From: Tepidamorphaceae bacterium
GTDB lineage: Bacteria; Pseudomonadota; Alphaproteobacteria; Rhizobiales; JAKSCL01
Direction of reading: 5' to 3'
Length of the DNA stretch: 64,000 bases
Assembly: GCA_028289445.1 (NCBI GenBank)
Contig: JANQPO010000019.1
Span: forward strand, 62,001 to 126,000
Positions 18,233 to 28,058 of this stretch are shown piece after piece; the stretch's first letter is position 1; every line of letters begins with the position of its first letter. A program made the translations under genes and the position numbers. The notes under the pieces were generated by a model that saw only the letters and a list, made by a program, of their open reading frames with translations, was not told where the DNA came from and searched no databases.

Positions 18233-19150
18233 CTAGCTGGCTCCGGCTTCCAGACCCGCCGCAATCGTCTCCGTCGTGACCCGCAGAAGATCGAGGAAGG
18301 TCGGCACCGCTCCGCCCTCCTCGCTCAGGGAGTCGACATATAGGATCCCGCCATAACGGGTACCGGTCTCTGCCGCGACTTGTTTGGCGGGCTTGTCGGA
18401 GACGGTCGATTCGGAGAACACAACCGGAATGTCGTTTTCGCGCACCGTGTCGATGACAGCGCGGACCTGCTGCGGAGTGCCTTGCGCATCGGCGTTGATC
18501 GGCCAGAGATAAAGCTCCTTCAGGCCGAAATCGCGTGCCAGATAGCTGAACGCGCCTTCGGAGGTCACCAGCCAGCGCTGCGCCTCGGGAATGCCTTCCA
18601 GCCTGGCGCGGATGGCGGTGTCGACCGCCTTGATTTCCTCGGCATAGGCGGCGGCATTCTTCGCGTAGATGTCGGCATTGTCCGGATCGTGTTCGGCGAA
18701 TGCGGCGCGGATGTTTTCGACATAGATCAGCGCCGATGTCGGCGACATCCAGGCATGGGGGTTCGGCTTGCCGGTGTAAGGACCCGACCCGATCCCCATC
18801 GGCTCCACACCCTTCGACACCACGACTTCGGGGACATCTTTCAAATTGGCGAAGAATTTTTCGAACCAAAGTTCCAGATTGAGGCCATTCCAGAGGATGA
18901 GGTCGGCATCCTGGGCTTTGATAATGTCGCGCGGCGTCGGGAGATAGTTGTGGATCTCGGCGCCTGGCTTGGTGATCGAGACCACCTCAGCCGCATCGCC
19001 ACCGACAGCTTGGGCCATGTCGGCGATCACGGTGAAGGTCGTCGCGACCTTGAACCGCTCCTCCGCGAGACCGGAAGCGGTCAGCGGGAAGAGCAGGACA
19101 ATGGCCAGCAGGGCAGCTTGAAAAGAGCAGGTGCGGAACGGGGCTAGCAT
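18233..19150 (-). CDS. sitA: Manganese/iron-binding periplasmic protein
   Basis: This 305-aa cluster A-I binding protein has a signal peptide (about residues 1-29). Four predicted metal ligands are His67 (AEIHNYLP), His132 ([10 protein letters not shown]), Glu198 ([10 protein letters not shown]) and Asp273 (YVDSLS). A His2-Glu-Asp set is typical of Mn/Fe binders such as SitA and PsaA, whereas zinc binders carry a third His. It heads the sit operon. Two strong palindromes just upstream look like Fur/Mur boxes, so metal repression is likely. Confidence 0.88.
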   Translation of the reverse strand: MLAPFRTCSFQAALLAIVLLFPLTASGLAEERFKVATTFTVIADMAQAVGGDAAEVVSITKPGAEIHNYLPTPRDIIKAQDADLILWNGLNLELWFEKFFANLKDVPEVVVSKGVEPMGIGSGPYTGKPNPHAWMSPTSALIYVENIRAAFAEHDPDNADIYAKNAAAYAEEIKAVDTAIRARLEGIPEAQRWLVTSEGAFSYLARDFGLKELYLWPINADAQGTPQQVRAVIDTVRENDIPVVFSESTVSDKPAKQVAAETGTRYGGILYVDSLSEEGGAVPTFLDLLRVTTETIAAGLEAGAS

Positions 19151-19165
19151 GACACTCTCTTGCTA

Positions 19166-19182
19166 TTGCGAATTATTCGCAA
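19166..19182. promoter_or_regulatory. Fur/Mur-like operator, promoter-proximal copy
   Basis: TTGCGAATTATTCGCAA is a perfect 8-1-8 palindrome 16 bases before the sitA start. The TGCGAAT-N-ATTCGCA form fits the 7-1-7 inverted repeats bound by Fur/Mur proteins in alphaproteobacteria. It would repress sit when Mn (or Fe) is plentiful. Confidence 0.65.
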
Positions 19183-19214
19183 CTAGAGCCTGTCTTTAAT
19201 GCCAGAGTCAAGCC

Positions 19215-19237
19215 TTTTTGCGAATGATTCGCAAAAA
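19215..19237. promoter_or_regulatory. Fur/Mur-like operator, distal copy
   Basis: A perfect 23-bp palindrome (11-1-11) with core TGCGAATGATTCGCA lies 64 bases before the sitA start and 61 bases before the asparaginase start. It shares the core of the first copy, about 50 bases apart centre to centre. It could affect both divergent genes. Confidence 0.65.
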
Positions 19238-19298
19238 TTCTGCGACACCCTGCCACATGAATGGGGTATCGGTTTTCGATTGGAGGGATGGAGACGGC

Positions 19299-20312
19299 AT
19301 GGCCAATCCGAAACTGGTTGAGGTCACGCGCGGCGATGCGGTTGAATCGGTGCATCGCGGGGCGATCGTTGCCGTGAATGCCGATGGCGCGACAGTATTT
19401 GCGGACGGTGACTGCGATGCTGCGGTCTACCCCCGATCCAGCATCAAGGCCTTGCAGGCCCTGCCTCTGGTGGAGTCCGGCGCGGCCGATGCCTATGGCT
19501 TCACGGATGCCGAACTGGCGCTTGCCTGCTCGTCGCACCTGGGCGAAGCGGCCCATGTCGCGACCGTGCAAGCGATGTTGAGGAAGGCCGGACTCGACGA
19601 GGCTGCGCTCGAATGCGGGCCGCAATGGCCGGCGCGCGAGGCAGATTGGAGCGCCATGGTGCGCGACCATCGCCCGCCGAAACCCACTCAGAACAACTGC
19701 TCCGGCAAACACGCCGGCATGCTAGCGCTGGCGTGCCATGTCGGCGCGTCGGCGGTTGGGTATTCCAAACCCAATCACACCGTGCAGGCCGTCGTGCGCT
19801 CAACCATGGAGGAGATGACTGGAGAGTCTTATGCGGCGGCGCCGTGCGGCACGGACGGCTGTTCCATCCCAACCTATGCGGTGCGGCTAAGGGCGCTTGC
19901 GGCCGCCTTCGCCCGGTTCGGAACCGGAACGGGCCTGGCGCCGGCCCGTGCGAAGGCATCGAAGCGATTGATCGACGCCTGTTTTGCCCATCCTGAGATG
20001 GTCGGCGGAACGGGAGACTTTTGTACCCAGGTCATGCAGCTCCTGCCGGGCCTCGCCTTCGTGAAGACGGGTGCCGAAGGCGTGTTCTGCGCGACATTTC
20101 CTTCCAAGGGCGTGGGTGTCGCGCTCAAATGCGACGACGGCGCAACGCGCGCGTCAGAGGCGATGATGACCGCCGTCATCCTGCACGTCCTGGCCGATGC
20201 GCTCACTGACGAGCAAGCGACTCACCTTCGCGCGATTGGTTTCCCGTCGATCCACGATCGCAAGGGCACGCCGGTCGGCGCCATTCGGTGGAGCGGGGCC
20301 TTCGATGGTTGA
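19299..20312 (+). CDS. L-asparaginase, Rhizobium etli (ReAV) type
   Basis: This 337-aa enzyme of the Asparaginase_II family hydrolyses L-asparagine to aspartate and ammonia. The catalytic SxxK is Ser47-Ser48-Ile49-Lys50. The ReAV zinc ligands are matched by Cys134 and Lys137 (NNCSGKHAG) and Cys188 (CGTDGCSIP). No signal peptide is seen, so it is cytoplasmic. The ATG at 19299 has GGAG about ten bases upstream and precedes the conserved start. It overlaps doeA by eight bases, which ties it to ectoine degradation, a pathway that also yields aspartate. Confidence 0.85.
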   Translation: MANPKLVEVTRGDAVESVHRGAIVAVNADGATVFADGDCDAAVYPRSSIKALQALPLVESGAADAYGFTDAELALACSSHLGEAAHVATVQAMLRKAGLDEAALECGPQWPAREADWSAMVRDHRPPKPTQNNCSGKHAGMLALACHVGASAVGYSKPNHTVQAVVRSTMEEMTGESYAAAPCGTDGCSIPTYAVRLRALAAAFARFGTGTGLAPARAKASKRLIDACFAHPEMVGGTGDFCTQVMQLLPGLAFVKTGAEGVFCATFPSKGVGVALKCDDGATRASEAMMTAVILHVLADALTDEQATHLRAIGFPSIHDRKGTPVGAIRWSGAFDG

Positions 20313-21486
20313 GAAACACACCGCCTTTCCGCAATCGGAATACGACCGCCGGCTGGCGCTCACCCATGCCGCAATGGCAGCGGCCGACATCGACCTCCTG
20401 TTTGTCACAGATCCGTCGAATATGGCCTGGCTGACCGGCTATGACGGCTGGTCGTTCTATGTCCACCAAGGCGTTCTGGTACCGCTTGGCGAACCGCCGG
20501 TGTGGTGGGGGCGCGGCGAGGATATGGCCGGCGCGGTCCGGACAGTATGGATGCCGGACAGCGCCGTCCTGGGCTATGCCGACCACTACGTCCAGTCGAC
20601 CGAGTGCCATCCGATGGAAACCCTTGCCTCGATCATCGAGGATCGCGATTTCTCGGACAAGCGCATCGGCGTCGAGATGGACAATTACTACTTCTCCGCC
20701 AAGGCGTTCGAGGTTCTCAAGCACGGCCTGCCCAACGCACGCTTCCAGGATGCGACGGGCCTGGTCAACTGGCAGCGCGCCGTGAAGTCCGAACTCGAAC
20801 TCGACTTCATGCGCCGCGCCGGCCGGATCGCGGAGGCGGTGCACGCCGAAATTCGCGAACGAGCGGAACCAGGACTGAAGAAAAACGAATTGGTCGCCGA
20901 GATCTTCAAGACAGCGATTGTCGGCGTCGAGGGCGCTCCGGGCGACTATGCGGCGATCGTTCCACTTCTGCCCTCGGGTTCGGACGCGGCCGCGCCCCAT
21001 CTCACCTGGGACGACCAGCCGTTGAAGGCCGGCGAGGGCACTTTTTTCGAGATCGCCGGCTGCTATCGCCGCTACCATTGTCCCTTGTGTCGTACCGTCT
21101 TCCTTGGAACGCCACCGCAGGACTTTCTGGATGCGGAGAAGGCGGTTCTTGAGGGCATGGAGGCCGGACTGGCCGCAGCTCAGCCCGGGAATGTGTGCGA
21201 AGACATCGCCGGTGCGTTCTTCGACGTGCTTGAGCGATACGGCATCGAAAAGGACAACCGCACCGGCTATCCGATCGGCCTCTCCTATCCGCCGGACTGG
21301 GGCGAGCGAACGATGAGTCTGAGGCGCGGCGACCGCAGTGAACTGAAACCCGGCATGACGTTCCACTTCATGACGGGTCTGTGGATGGCCGATTGGGGCC
21401 TGGAAATCACCGAAAGCCTCGTCATTACCGAAACGGGATATGAGCTACTTTCAAATGTCCCACGCGCGCTTGTGGTGAAATCATAG
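20305..21486 (+). CDS. doeA: Ectoine hydrolase (M24 peptidase fold)
   Basis: This 393-aa cytoplasmic enzyme has the creatinase/prolidase N domain followed by the M24 pita-bread fold (from about residue 170). It closely matches DoeA/EutD in its characteristic blocks: MAWLTGYDGWSFYVHQGV, GRGEDMAGAVRTVW, PSGSDAAAPHLTWDD, EIAGCYRRYHCPL and TGYPIGLSYPPDWGERTMS. DoeA opens the ectoine ring to N-acetyl-diaminobutyrate. It lies directly before doeB with a one-base overlap. The cell therefore can feed on ectoine, an osmolyte common in saline habitats. Confidence 0.87.
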   Translation: MVEKHTAFPQSEYDRRLALTHAAMAAADIDLLFVTDPSNMAWLTGYDGWSFYVHQGVLVPLGEPPVWWGRGEDMAGAVRTVWMPDSAVLGYADHYVQSTECHPMETLASIIEDRDFSDKRIGVEMDNYYFSAKAFEVLKHGLPNARFQDATGLVNWQRAVKSELELDFMRRAGRIAEAVHAEIRERAEPGLKKNELVAEIFKTAIVGVEGAPGDYAAIVPLLPSGSDAAAPHLTWDDQPLKAGEGTFFEIAGCYRRYHCPLCRTVFLGTPPQDFLDAEKAVLEGMEAGLAAAQPGNVCEDIAGAFFDVLERYGIEKDNRTGYPIGLSYPPDWGERTMSLRRGDRSELKPGMTFHFMTGLWMADWGLEITESLVITETGYELLSNVPRALVVKS

Positions 21487-22487
21487 TGTCAGGCAACCCG
21501 ATCACCGCCACCGTCGATTTCGACGCAAAGGGCATTCAGCACGGTTATTTGCGGTTGCCGGTATCGCGCGACGAGTCCGCCTGGGGCAATGTCCTGATCC
21601 CGATTTGTGTGATTGCTAATGGCGAAGGGTCGACGGCTTTGCTCACCGGCGGCAATCATGGCGACGAATATGAGGGACCGGCCGCGCTCTACGATCTGGC
21701 CGCGACAACGGACCCAAGCGACGTTTCAGGCCGGATCATCATCCTGCCGGCCTTGAACACGCCGGCGTTCGAAGCGGCGCGCCGCACGTCGCCGCTCGAT
21801 GGCGGCAACCTCAACCGCGCCTTTCCCGGCCGGGCCGACGGGTCGCCGACCGAAAAGATCGCGGACTATCTCACCACCACGCTCCTGCCGCTGGCCGATG
21901 TGGTGCTCGATTTCCATTCCGGCGGCAAAACGCTTGATTTCCTACCGTTTGCCGCGTGCCACCGACTCGACGATTCCGATCAGGAGGCCCGGAGTCGCGC
22001 TGCAATGGCAGCCTTCGGCGCGCCCTACTCCATGGTGATGATCGAAATGGACCCCGTCGGTCTCTACGACACGGAAGCCGAGCGCCGGGGCAAGGTCTTC
22101 GTGACGACGGAGTTGGGCGGTGGCGGCACGGCAACGCCCTGGACGCTCGGCATCGCCCGGCGCGGTGTGCGCAATCTCTTGCGCCATGCCGGCATTCTGG
22201 CCGGCGATCCAGAACCTGCGGCTTCCGAAGCGCTGATGATGCCCGACGATTGCTTCGTGATCGCCGAAGATACGGGTCTTGCCGCCTACCGCGCCGAGTT
22301 GGGCACAGTGCTTTCGAAGGGTGATCCGATCCTCGATATCTGGCCAATCGGGCGAACCGGCGAGCGGCCTGTGATCATCACCGCACCATTCGACGGCATC
22401 CTCTTTGCCCGCCACGTGCCGGGACTCATCAAGCCGGGCGACTGCGCCGCCGTCCTGGCGGTTCGCGACGAATTCGTATCTGTCTGA
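21486..22487 (+). CDS. doeB: N-acetyl-L-2,4-diaminobutyrate deacetylase
   Basis: This 333-aa zinc hydrolase of the succinylglutamate desuccinylase/aspartoacylase family has predicted zinc ligands His58 and Glu61 (GGNHGDEYEG) and His144 (LDFHSGG). DoeB removes the acetyl group from the DoeA product, giving diaminobutyrate, which then feeds into aspartate semialdehyde. The GTG start overlaps the last base of doeA, so the two proteins are coupled. The following enzymes doeC and doeD are not in the window. Confidence 0.87.
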   Translation: MSGNPITATVDFDAKGIQHGYLRLPVSRDESAWGNVLIPICVIANGEGSTALLTGGNHGDEYEGPAALYDLAATTDPSDVSGRIIILPALNTPAFEAARRTSPLDGGNLNRAFPGRADGSPTEKIADYLTTTLLPLADVVLDFHSGGKTLDFLPFAACHRLDDSDQEARSRAAMAAFGAPYSMVMIEMDPVGLYDTEAERRGKVFVTTELGGGGTATPWTLGIARRGVRNLLRHAGILAGDPEPAASEALMMPDDCFVIAEDTGLAAYRAELGTVLSKGDPILDIWPIGRTGERPVIITAPFDGILFARHVPGLIKPGDCAAVLAVRDEFVSV

Positions 22488-22549
22488 AATAACGCCTTGA
22501 TCCATCCGTTCGACCGGATACCTTCCCCGCCGTAACAAGGGAGTACTCC

Positions 22550-25500
22550 GTGCCGATCCAGAAAATCCTCGTCGCCAATCGGTCAGAAATCGCCATTCGC
22601 GTCTTCCGTGCCGCCAATGAGCTGGGCCTGAAGACGGTGGCTGTCTATTCGGAAGAGGACAAACTGGCGCTCCACCGGTTCAAGGCGGACGAGGCCTATC
22701 TGATCGGCCGCGGTCCGGACATGCATCTGGGGCCGATCGAGGCGTATCTGTCGATCGACGAGGTCTTGCGCGTGGCCAAAGAATCGGGAGCCGACGCAAT
22801 CCATCCAGGCTACGGACTGTTGTCGGAAAGCCCGGAATTCGTCGATGCGTGTGCCGCCGCCGGCATCACCTTTATCGGCCCCTCCGCCGACACGATGCGC
22901 AAGCTTGGCAACAAGGTCGCCGCACGGCAGATCGCGGAAGACAACGGCGTCCCGGTGATGCCCGCTTCGCCACCTTTGCCGGATGATCCCAAGGAAGCGG
23001 CGAAGCTGGCCAAGGCCGTCGGTTTCCCGGTCATGTTGAAGGCCTCCTGGGGCGGCGGCGGTCGGGGGATGCGGGTGATCCGCGATCCGAAAGCGCTGAC
23101 CAAAGAAGTCACCGAAGCCCGCCGCGAAGCGAAGGCCGCCTTCGGCAAGGACGAGGTCTACCTGGAAAAGCTTGTCGAGCGCGCCCGCCATGTCGAGGTC
23201 CAGATATTGGGCGACAGCCACGGTGAGATCGTTCACTTGTTCGAGCGCGATTGTTCGATCCAGCGCCGCAACCAAAAGGTCGTGGAACGCGCGCCGGCGC
23301 CCTATCTGGACGACAGCGGACGGTCGGCACTCTGCCAGGCGGCGCTGAAACTGGTGCGGGCCGCAGATTACGTGAACGCCGGCACGGTCGAATTCCTGAT
23401 GGATGCCGACACGGACGACTTCTACTTCATCGAGGTCAACCCGCGCGTTCAGGTCGAGCACACGGTGACGGAGGAGGTCACCGGTGTCGATATCGTCAAG
23501 GCGCAGATACGGATCGCCGACGGCGCGCGGATCGGCGATGCGACCGATTCCGGGGTTCCGGCACAACACGATGTCGCCCTCAACGGGCACGCGCTGCAAT
23601 GCCGGATCACCACGGAGGACCCGGAACAGAATTTCATCCCCGATTACGGTCGCATCACCGCCTATCGGGGCGCCACCGGCTTCGGCATAAGACTGGACGG
23701 CGGCACGGCCTATTCCGGCGCCGTCATCACCCGCTTTTACGACCCGCTGCTCGAAAAGGTCACGGCTTGGGCACCGACGCCCACGGAAGCGATCCGACGC
23801 ATGGACCGGGCACTGCGCGAGTTTCGCATCCGAGGCGTGGCGACCAATCTGGCGTTCCTGGAGAACGTGATCGAGCACCCGGACTTCACCGCCAACCGCT
23901 ATACGACCAAGTTTATCGACGACACACCCGAGTTGCTGGAGTTCACCGAAAAGCGTGACCGGGCGACCAAGCTCCTCACCTATATCGCCGACGTGTCGGT
24001 CAATGGACATCCAGAGACAAAGTCCAGACAGCGTCCACCGGACGGTGCACCGGAACCGGTGCCACCGCACTTCGACGGCCCACCGGCCGATGGGACCAAG
24101 CAGCGCCTCGACGCTTTGGGTCCGGAAAAGTTCGCTGGGTGGATGCGCGACGAGAAGCGGGTGCTCATCACCGACACGACCATGCGCGACGGCCACCAAT
24201 CGCTGCTTGCGACCCGGATGCGCACCCACGACCTCGCCTGTATCGCGCCAGCCTACGCTACGGCGCTGCCGCAGCTTTTTTCTCTGGAATGCTGGGGTGG
24301 CGCGACATTCGACGTAGCCATGCGGTTCTTGACGGAGGACCCGTGGGAGCGTCTGGCGCTGATCCGCGAGGGCGCGCCGAACATTCTCACGCAAATGCTG
24401 CTTCGCGGCTCAAACGGCGTCGGCTACACCAATTATCCCGACAATGTCGTCCGCTTCTTCGTGCGCGAGGCAGCCGCAGCCGGTATGGACCTTTTCCGCG
24501 TTTTCGACTGCCTCAACTGGGTGGACAATATGCGGGTGTCCATGGACGCCGTGTGCGAAGAGGGCAAGCTGTGCGAAGCGGTCTTTTGCTACACCGGTGA
24601 TATCCATGATCCGGACCGCGCCAAATACGATCTGAAATACTATATCGGCCTCGCCAAGGACCTGGAGAAGGCCGGCACGCATATCCTCGGCATCAAGGAC
24701 ATGGCCGGCCTTTTGAAGCCGGCGGCGGCACGCGTGCTGATCAAGGCGTTAAAGGACGAGGTCGACCTCCCGATCCATCTTCATACCCACGACACTTCGG
24801 GCATTTCCGCTGCCACGATCCTCGCCGCGATAGACGTTGGCGTGGATGCGGTGGACGGTGCGATGGACGCCCTGTCCGGTCTTACCTCGCAGCCTTGCCT
24901 CGGCTCGATCGTCGAGGCGCTCAAGGGCACGGACCGCGATACGGGGCTCGATGCCGAGGCGATCCGGCGGATTTCCTTCTATTGGGAGGCCGTGCGCGCC
25001 CAATACGCGGCGTTCGAGAGCGATCTTCGGGCGGGCGCGTCGGAAGTCTATCTGCACGAAATGCCGGGTGGACAGTTCACCAACTTAAAGGAACAGGCCC
25101 GGTCGCTCGGCCTTGAAAACCGCTGGCACGAGGTCGCCCGCACCTATCACGACGTGAACCTGATGTTCGGCGACATCGTCAAGGTGACGCCGTCGTCGAA
25201 GGTCGTCGGCGATATGGCGCTCTCCATGGTCTCCGCTGGCCTCACCCGCGACGAAGTGGAAGACCCGAAGCACGAGGTGGCGTTCCCCGACTCCGTCGTG
25301 CAGTTCTTCCAGGGCGATCTAGGCCAGCCGCCGGGCGGCTTCCCCAAGGCACTGCAGAAAAAGGTGCTGAAGGGCAAGAAACCGCTGAAGGACCGGCCGG
25401 GCGCGACGCTGAAGCCGGCCGACTTCGACACCGCGCGTGCCGAACTTGCGGCCGAGATCGGTGTCCAACCCGATGACCGGCAGCTTGCCGCCTATTTCAT

Positions 25501-26005
25501 GTACCCGAAAGTCTTCGTCGAATTCGCCCGCGCGCAGGAGGTCTACGGTCCGACCAGCGTGCTGCCGACGCCGGTCTATTTCTACGGGATCGAGACTGGC
25601 GACGAGATCGCCATCGAGCTGGAGAAGGGCAAGACCCTGATCGTCCGGTGCCTCGGCATCGGCGAACCCGACGACGAGGGCATGGTCAAGGTGTTCTTCG
25701 AGTTGAACGGCCAGCCGCGCATTATCAAGGTACCCGACCGCTCGCTCGCCGGCGCGACGACGGTCCGCCGCAAGGCAGACGACGGCAATCCGGCCCATGT
25801 GGCGGCGCCGATGCCAGGTGTCGTGTCGACGGTCGCTATCAAGGCCGGTCAGCCGGTGAAATCCGGCGACATCTTGCTCTCCATCGAGGCGATGAAGATG
25901 GAAACGGCGATCCACGCCGACCGCGACGGCACGGTCGCCGAGCTTTGCGTCGAGGCCGGCGCTCAGATCGATGCGAAGGACTTGCTCGTCGTCCTTGAGG
26001 ACTAA
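22550..26005 (+). CDS. pyc: Pyruvate carboxylase
   Basis: This 1151-aa enzyme makes oxaloacetate from pyruvate and bicarbonate. The biotin carboxylase domain is at about 1-455 (KASWGGGGRGMR for ATP binding; EVNPRVQVEHTVTEE). The carboxyltransferase domain runs about 540-830 (DTTMRDGHQSLLATR; HLHTHDTSG for metal binding). The C-terminal biotinyl domain ends the protein, with the biotin lysine in EAMKMET. The length is normal for the single-chain type. It stands alone with a 62-base upstream spacer; a GTG start at 22550 follows AAGGGAG. Confidence 0.96.
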   Translation: MPIQKILVANRSEIAIRVFRAANELGLKTVAVYSEEDKLALHRFKADEAYLIGRGPDMHLGPIEAYLSIDEVLRVAKESGADAIHPGYGLLSESPEFVDACAAAGITFIGPSADTMRKLGNKVAARQIAEDNGVPVMPASPPLPDDPKEAAKLAKAVGFPVMLKASWGGGGRGMRVIRDPKALTKEVTEARREAKAAFGKDEVYLEKLVERARHVEVQILGDSHGEIVHLFERDCSIQRRNQKVVERAPAPYLDDSGRSALCQAALKLVRAADYVNAGTVEFLMDADTDDFYFIEVNPRVQVEHTVTEEVTGVDIVKAQIRIADGARIGDATDSGVPAQHDVALNGHALQCRITTEDPEQNFIPDYGRITAYRGATGFGIRLDGGTAYSGAVITRFYDPLLEKVTAWAPTPTEAIRRMDRALREFRIRGVATNLAFLENVIEHPDFTANRYTTKFIDDTPELLEFTEKRDRATKLLTYIADVSVNGHPETKSRQRPPDGAPEPVPPHFDGPPADGTKQRLDALGPEKFAGWMRDEKRVLITDTTMRDGHQSLLATRMRTHDLACIAPAYATALPQLFSLECWGGATFDVAMRFLTEDPWERLALIREGAPNILTQMLLRGSNGVGYTNYPDNVVRFFVREAAAAGMDLFRVFDCLNWVDNMRVSMDAVCEEGKLCEAVFCYTGDIHDPDRAKYDLKYYIGLAKDLEKAGTHILGIKDMAGLLKPAAARVLIKALKDEVDLPIHLHTHDTSGISAATILAAIDVGVDAVDGAMDALSGLTSQPCLGSIVEALKGTDRDTGLDAEAIRRISFYWEAVRAQYAAFESDLRAGASEVYLHEMPGGQFTNLKEQARSLGLENRWHEVARTYHDVNLMFGDIVKVTPSSKVVGDMALSMVSAGLTRDEVEDPKHEVAFPDSVVQFFQGDLGQPPGGFPKALQKKVLKGKKPLKDRPGATLKPADFDTARAELAAEIGVQPDDRQLAAYFMYPKVFVEFARAQEVYGPTSVLPTPVYFYGIETGDEIAIELEKGKTLIVRCLGIGEPDDEGMVKVFFELNGQPRIIKVPDRSLAGATTVRRKADDGNPAHVAAPMPGVVSTVAIKAGQPVKSGDILLSIEAMKMETAIHADRDGTVAELCVEAGAQIDAKDLLVVLED

Positions 26006-26042
26006 GTGCGCGATGCTGTTTTGATCGTACCACTTCATTGTC

Positions 26043-26172
26043 GTCCCGGGCGCGGTGCAGCACTCCGGTGGTGCGCCGCAGAACCGGGACCTCGTTGTTA
26101 GGGGTAAAGGCGACAAGAATTGAACGATCCCGGATCAGCACAGCAGCATTTCATGCTGCAGTGCATCCGGGA
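26043..26172. repeat. Pair of intergenic palindromic units
   Basis: Two consecutive hairpin units follow pyc. The first has arms GTCCCGG (26043-26049) and CCGGGAC (26084-26090). The second has arms TCCCGGAT (26128-26135) and ATCCGGGA (26165-26172) with an inner GCAGCAT/ATGCTGC pair. The CCGGG-rich ends and short length resemble the interspersed palindromic repeats of rhizobial genomes. They may also serve as terminators for pyc and the convergent permease gene. Confidence 0.5.
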
Positions 26173-26209
26173 AAGCGCCTGAGGTTGGTGGACCTGATCT
26201 CATGCAACG

Positions 26210-27421
26210 CTATGCGGCCAATCCAGCGAGAAGCAGAAGCGCCGCCGTTATCAGACCGCAGACCGGCACCCACGACGGAACGCTGAATGCCAACGTGTCC
26301 GGTGTTCCGTGACGCGATTTCTCGACGATCAAGGCGAGGTTCACGGCCGCGAAAATGACCAGGGTGATGGCGCTGGTGAGTGCCGCCAGGCGCTCCAGCG
26401 GGAAAAGCAAAATGCCGATCAGAACAATCGCTGTCGCCAGCAGTGTGGCGATCACGGGTGTCTTCCGTGCCGGATGTATTCCCGCCAAAATGCCCGGTAG
26501 CTGACCGCGTCTTGCCATGCCGTAGAGCACGCGCGATGCCATGACGATCTGGATCAAGATGCCGTTGATCCCAGCCAGTACGCCGACAGCAGCGATCACC
26601 TGAACCGGGAGAAAGCCGCCCGCTTCCGCCAGAAGCGCGATCGGCGCGGCGCTCTCGCCCAACGCCTCGCTTCCGACTGCGCCGACGGCAACCGCAACGA
26701 CGAACACATAGACCACGGTCGATAGGACGAGTGTCCAGATGATCGCCTTGGGCAGAACCTTGGCCGGATCGATCACTTCCTCCGCCAGATTGACGATGTC
26801 CTCAAAGCCGATGAAGGCGAAGAAGGCCAACAGCGCGCCGGAGGCAATCATCGGCCAGACGGGGAGTGCTGGAAGCGCAAGCGTCGCGCCAGCCCGCGCT
26901 GCAGCACCCGGATCGGCGACAAGCGCGGCAAACGCGACGATGAGAAGAGCACCGACTTCAATCACCGTGATCACGGCGGCCAGTCCGGCGGACAGCGCGA
27001 TGCCGATCATGGCAACAAGTGCCATGGCGATCGCAACACCGATGGCTGCCGGCAACGCCGGCAGTCCGGTCAGCGCCTCGATATAGCCGCCGGTACCGAG
27101 GCTCACAGTGGCCGCCGAGACAACACCGACGCATGCCACCGCCAGACCGATCGCCAGACCGGCGCGCGGGGCACCGAGCCCGGCGGTGACATAGGCCGCC
27201 TCGCCGGCGCTTTCGGGCCGACGCACGCTCCATTCAGCAAAGGACAACGCGGAGAAGGCCACGACCACGGCCGAGACGATGAACGCCCATGGCGCCGCCG
27301 ATCCGGTTGTTCCGGCCACCGCGCCGACAAGCACATAGATGCCCGCGCCGACCGTCACGCCGATCCCGTAGAGGACGACAAGTGGAAGTGTCAGGCGGCG
27401 TGCCAGGTGCGGTTCAGTCAT
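26210..27421 (-). CDS. APC family amino acid permease
   Basis: This 403-aa inner-membrane protein has about 11-12 spans. The N-terminal GIGVTVGAGIYVLVGAVAGT is the APC-family motif of the first span, and GFEDIVNLAEEVIDP matches the conserved loop after span six. It probably exchanges or imports an amino acid, polyamine or related compound; the substrate cannot be read from the sequence. It lies convergent to pyc, separated by a palindromic repeat. Confidence 0.82.
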   Translation of the reverse strand: MTEPHLARRLTLPLVVLYGIGVTVGAGIYVLVGAVAGTTGSAAPWAFIVSAVVVAFSALSFAEWSVRRPESAGEAAYVTAGLGAPRAGLAIGLAVACVGVVSAATVSLGTGGYIEALTGLPALPAAIGVAIAMALVAMIGIALSAGLAAVITVIEVGALLIVAFAALVADPGAAARAGATLALPALPVWPMIASGALLAFFAFIGFEDIVNLAEEVIDPAKVLPKAIIWTLVLSTVVYVFVVAVAVGAVGSEALGESAAPIALLAEAGGFLPVQVIAAVGVLAGINGILIQIVMASRVLYGMARRGQLPGILAGIHPARKTPVIATLLATAIVLIGILLFPLERLAALTSAITLVIFAAVNLALIVEKSRHGTPDTLAFSVPSWVPVCGLITAALLLLAGLAA

Positions 27422-27518
27422 GGGACGTCAGCTTCGGTTGATCACCGAGCCTTCCAATCATCTGGCACGGGTTGCGCGCCTTGATCTGGATCGTAAAGCG
27501 AAGCGTAGCTTCGGATTT

Positions 27519-28058
27519 TCAACCGTTTTTAATCTTGGCGTACAGGAACCGCCAAAGTCGATCTCCGATAAAGTGCATGTAGCGAATGTCGACCAACCCG
27601 TCCTTCATCAGACCCTCAACCGGATACCTCGCAAGGTAAGGAGCGTTGGTCCACTTATTGAGCCTAACTAAATTATGTCGGAAATCCCCGTCAGGATATC
27701 CGTAGTCCGGGTCTTCCTCTCTAAGTAGTTTCAGTTCTGGCTCGCTCAGCCCACCGCACGCAAACTCTTCGGTCAAGTCTGGAATGCAGGCTTTGAGATC
27801 GTCGCTTGCAGCATCCCAAAGCTGGGCCAGATCATGGGTCCTCGTTACTTCTCCGCATCTCAGCTTTTCGTCGCACTTCAAAACTTGCTCGAATGCATAG
27901 CCCAGAAGAACGTATGCAGGTCTTCTCATCGTGATCTGCAAGTTGTGGGTTATTCCTTTGAGCGCAAGTTCATGGACAGCTTTGAAGTACTCACTTGCGG
28001 TGGTCGCCCATTGCAGCGGCGATGTTTCGCTCGCGGCTTGGATGAAGTCGTCGGTCAA
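27519..28058 (-). CDS. HEPN-like hypothetical protein
   Basis: This 179-aa soluble protein begins [20 protein letters not shown] and is largely alpha-helical. The segment [20 protein letters not shown] followed by [12 protein letters not shown] recalls HEPN-type proteins, but I cannot assign a subfamily. The start is a TTG whose last bases overlap the ureC stop, and no Shine-Dalgarno is obvious, so translation probably depends on ureC. Its lower-GC codons differ from those of its neighbours, and it occupies the place where ureE, ureF or ureG is normally found. Acquisition by transfer is possible. Confidence 0.6.
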   Translation of the reverse strand: MTDDFIQAASETSPLQWATTASEYFKAVHELALKGITHNLQITMRRPAYVLLGYAFEQVLKCDEKLRCGEVTRTHDLAQLWDAASDDLKACIPDLTEEFACGGLSEPELKLLREEDPDYGYPDGDFRHNLVRLNKWTNAPYLARYPVEGLMKDGLVDIRYMHFIGDRLWRFLYAKIKNG

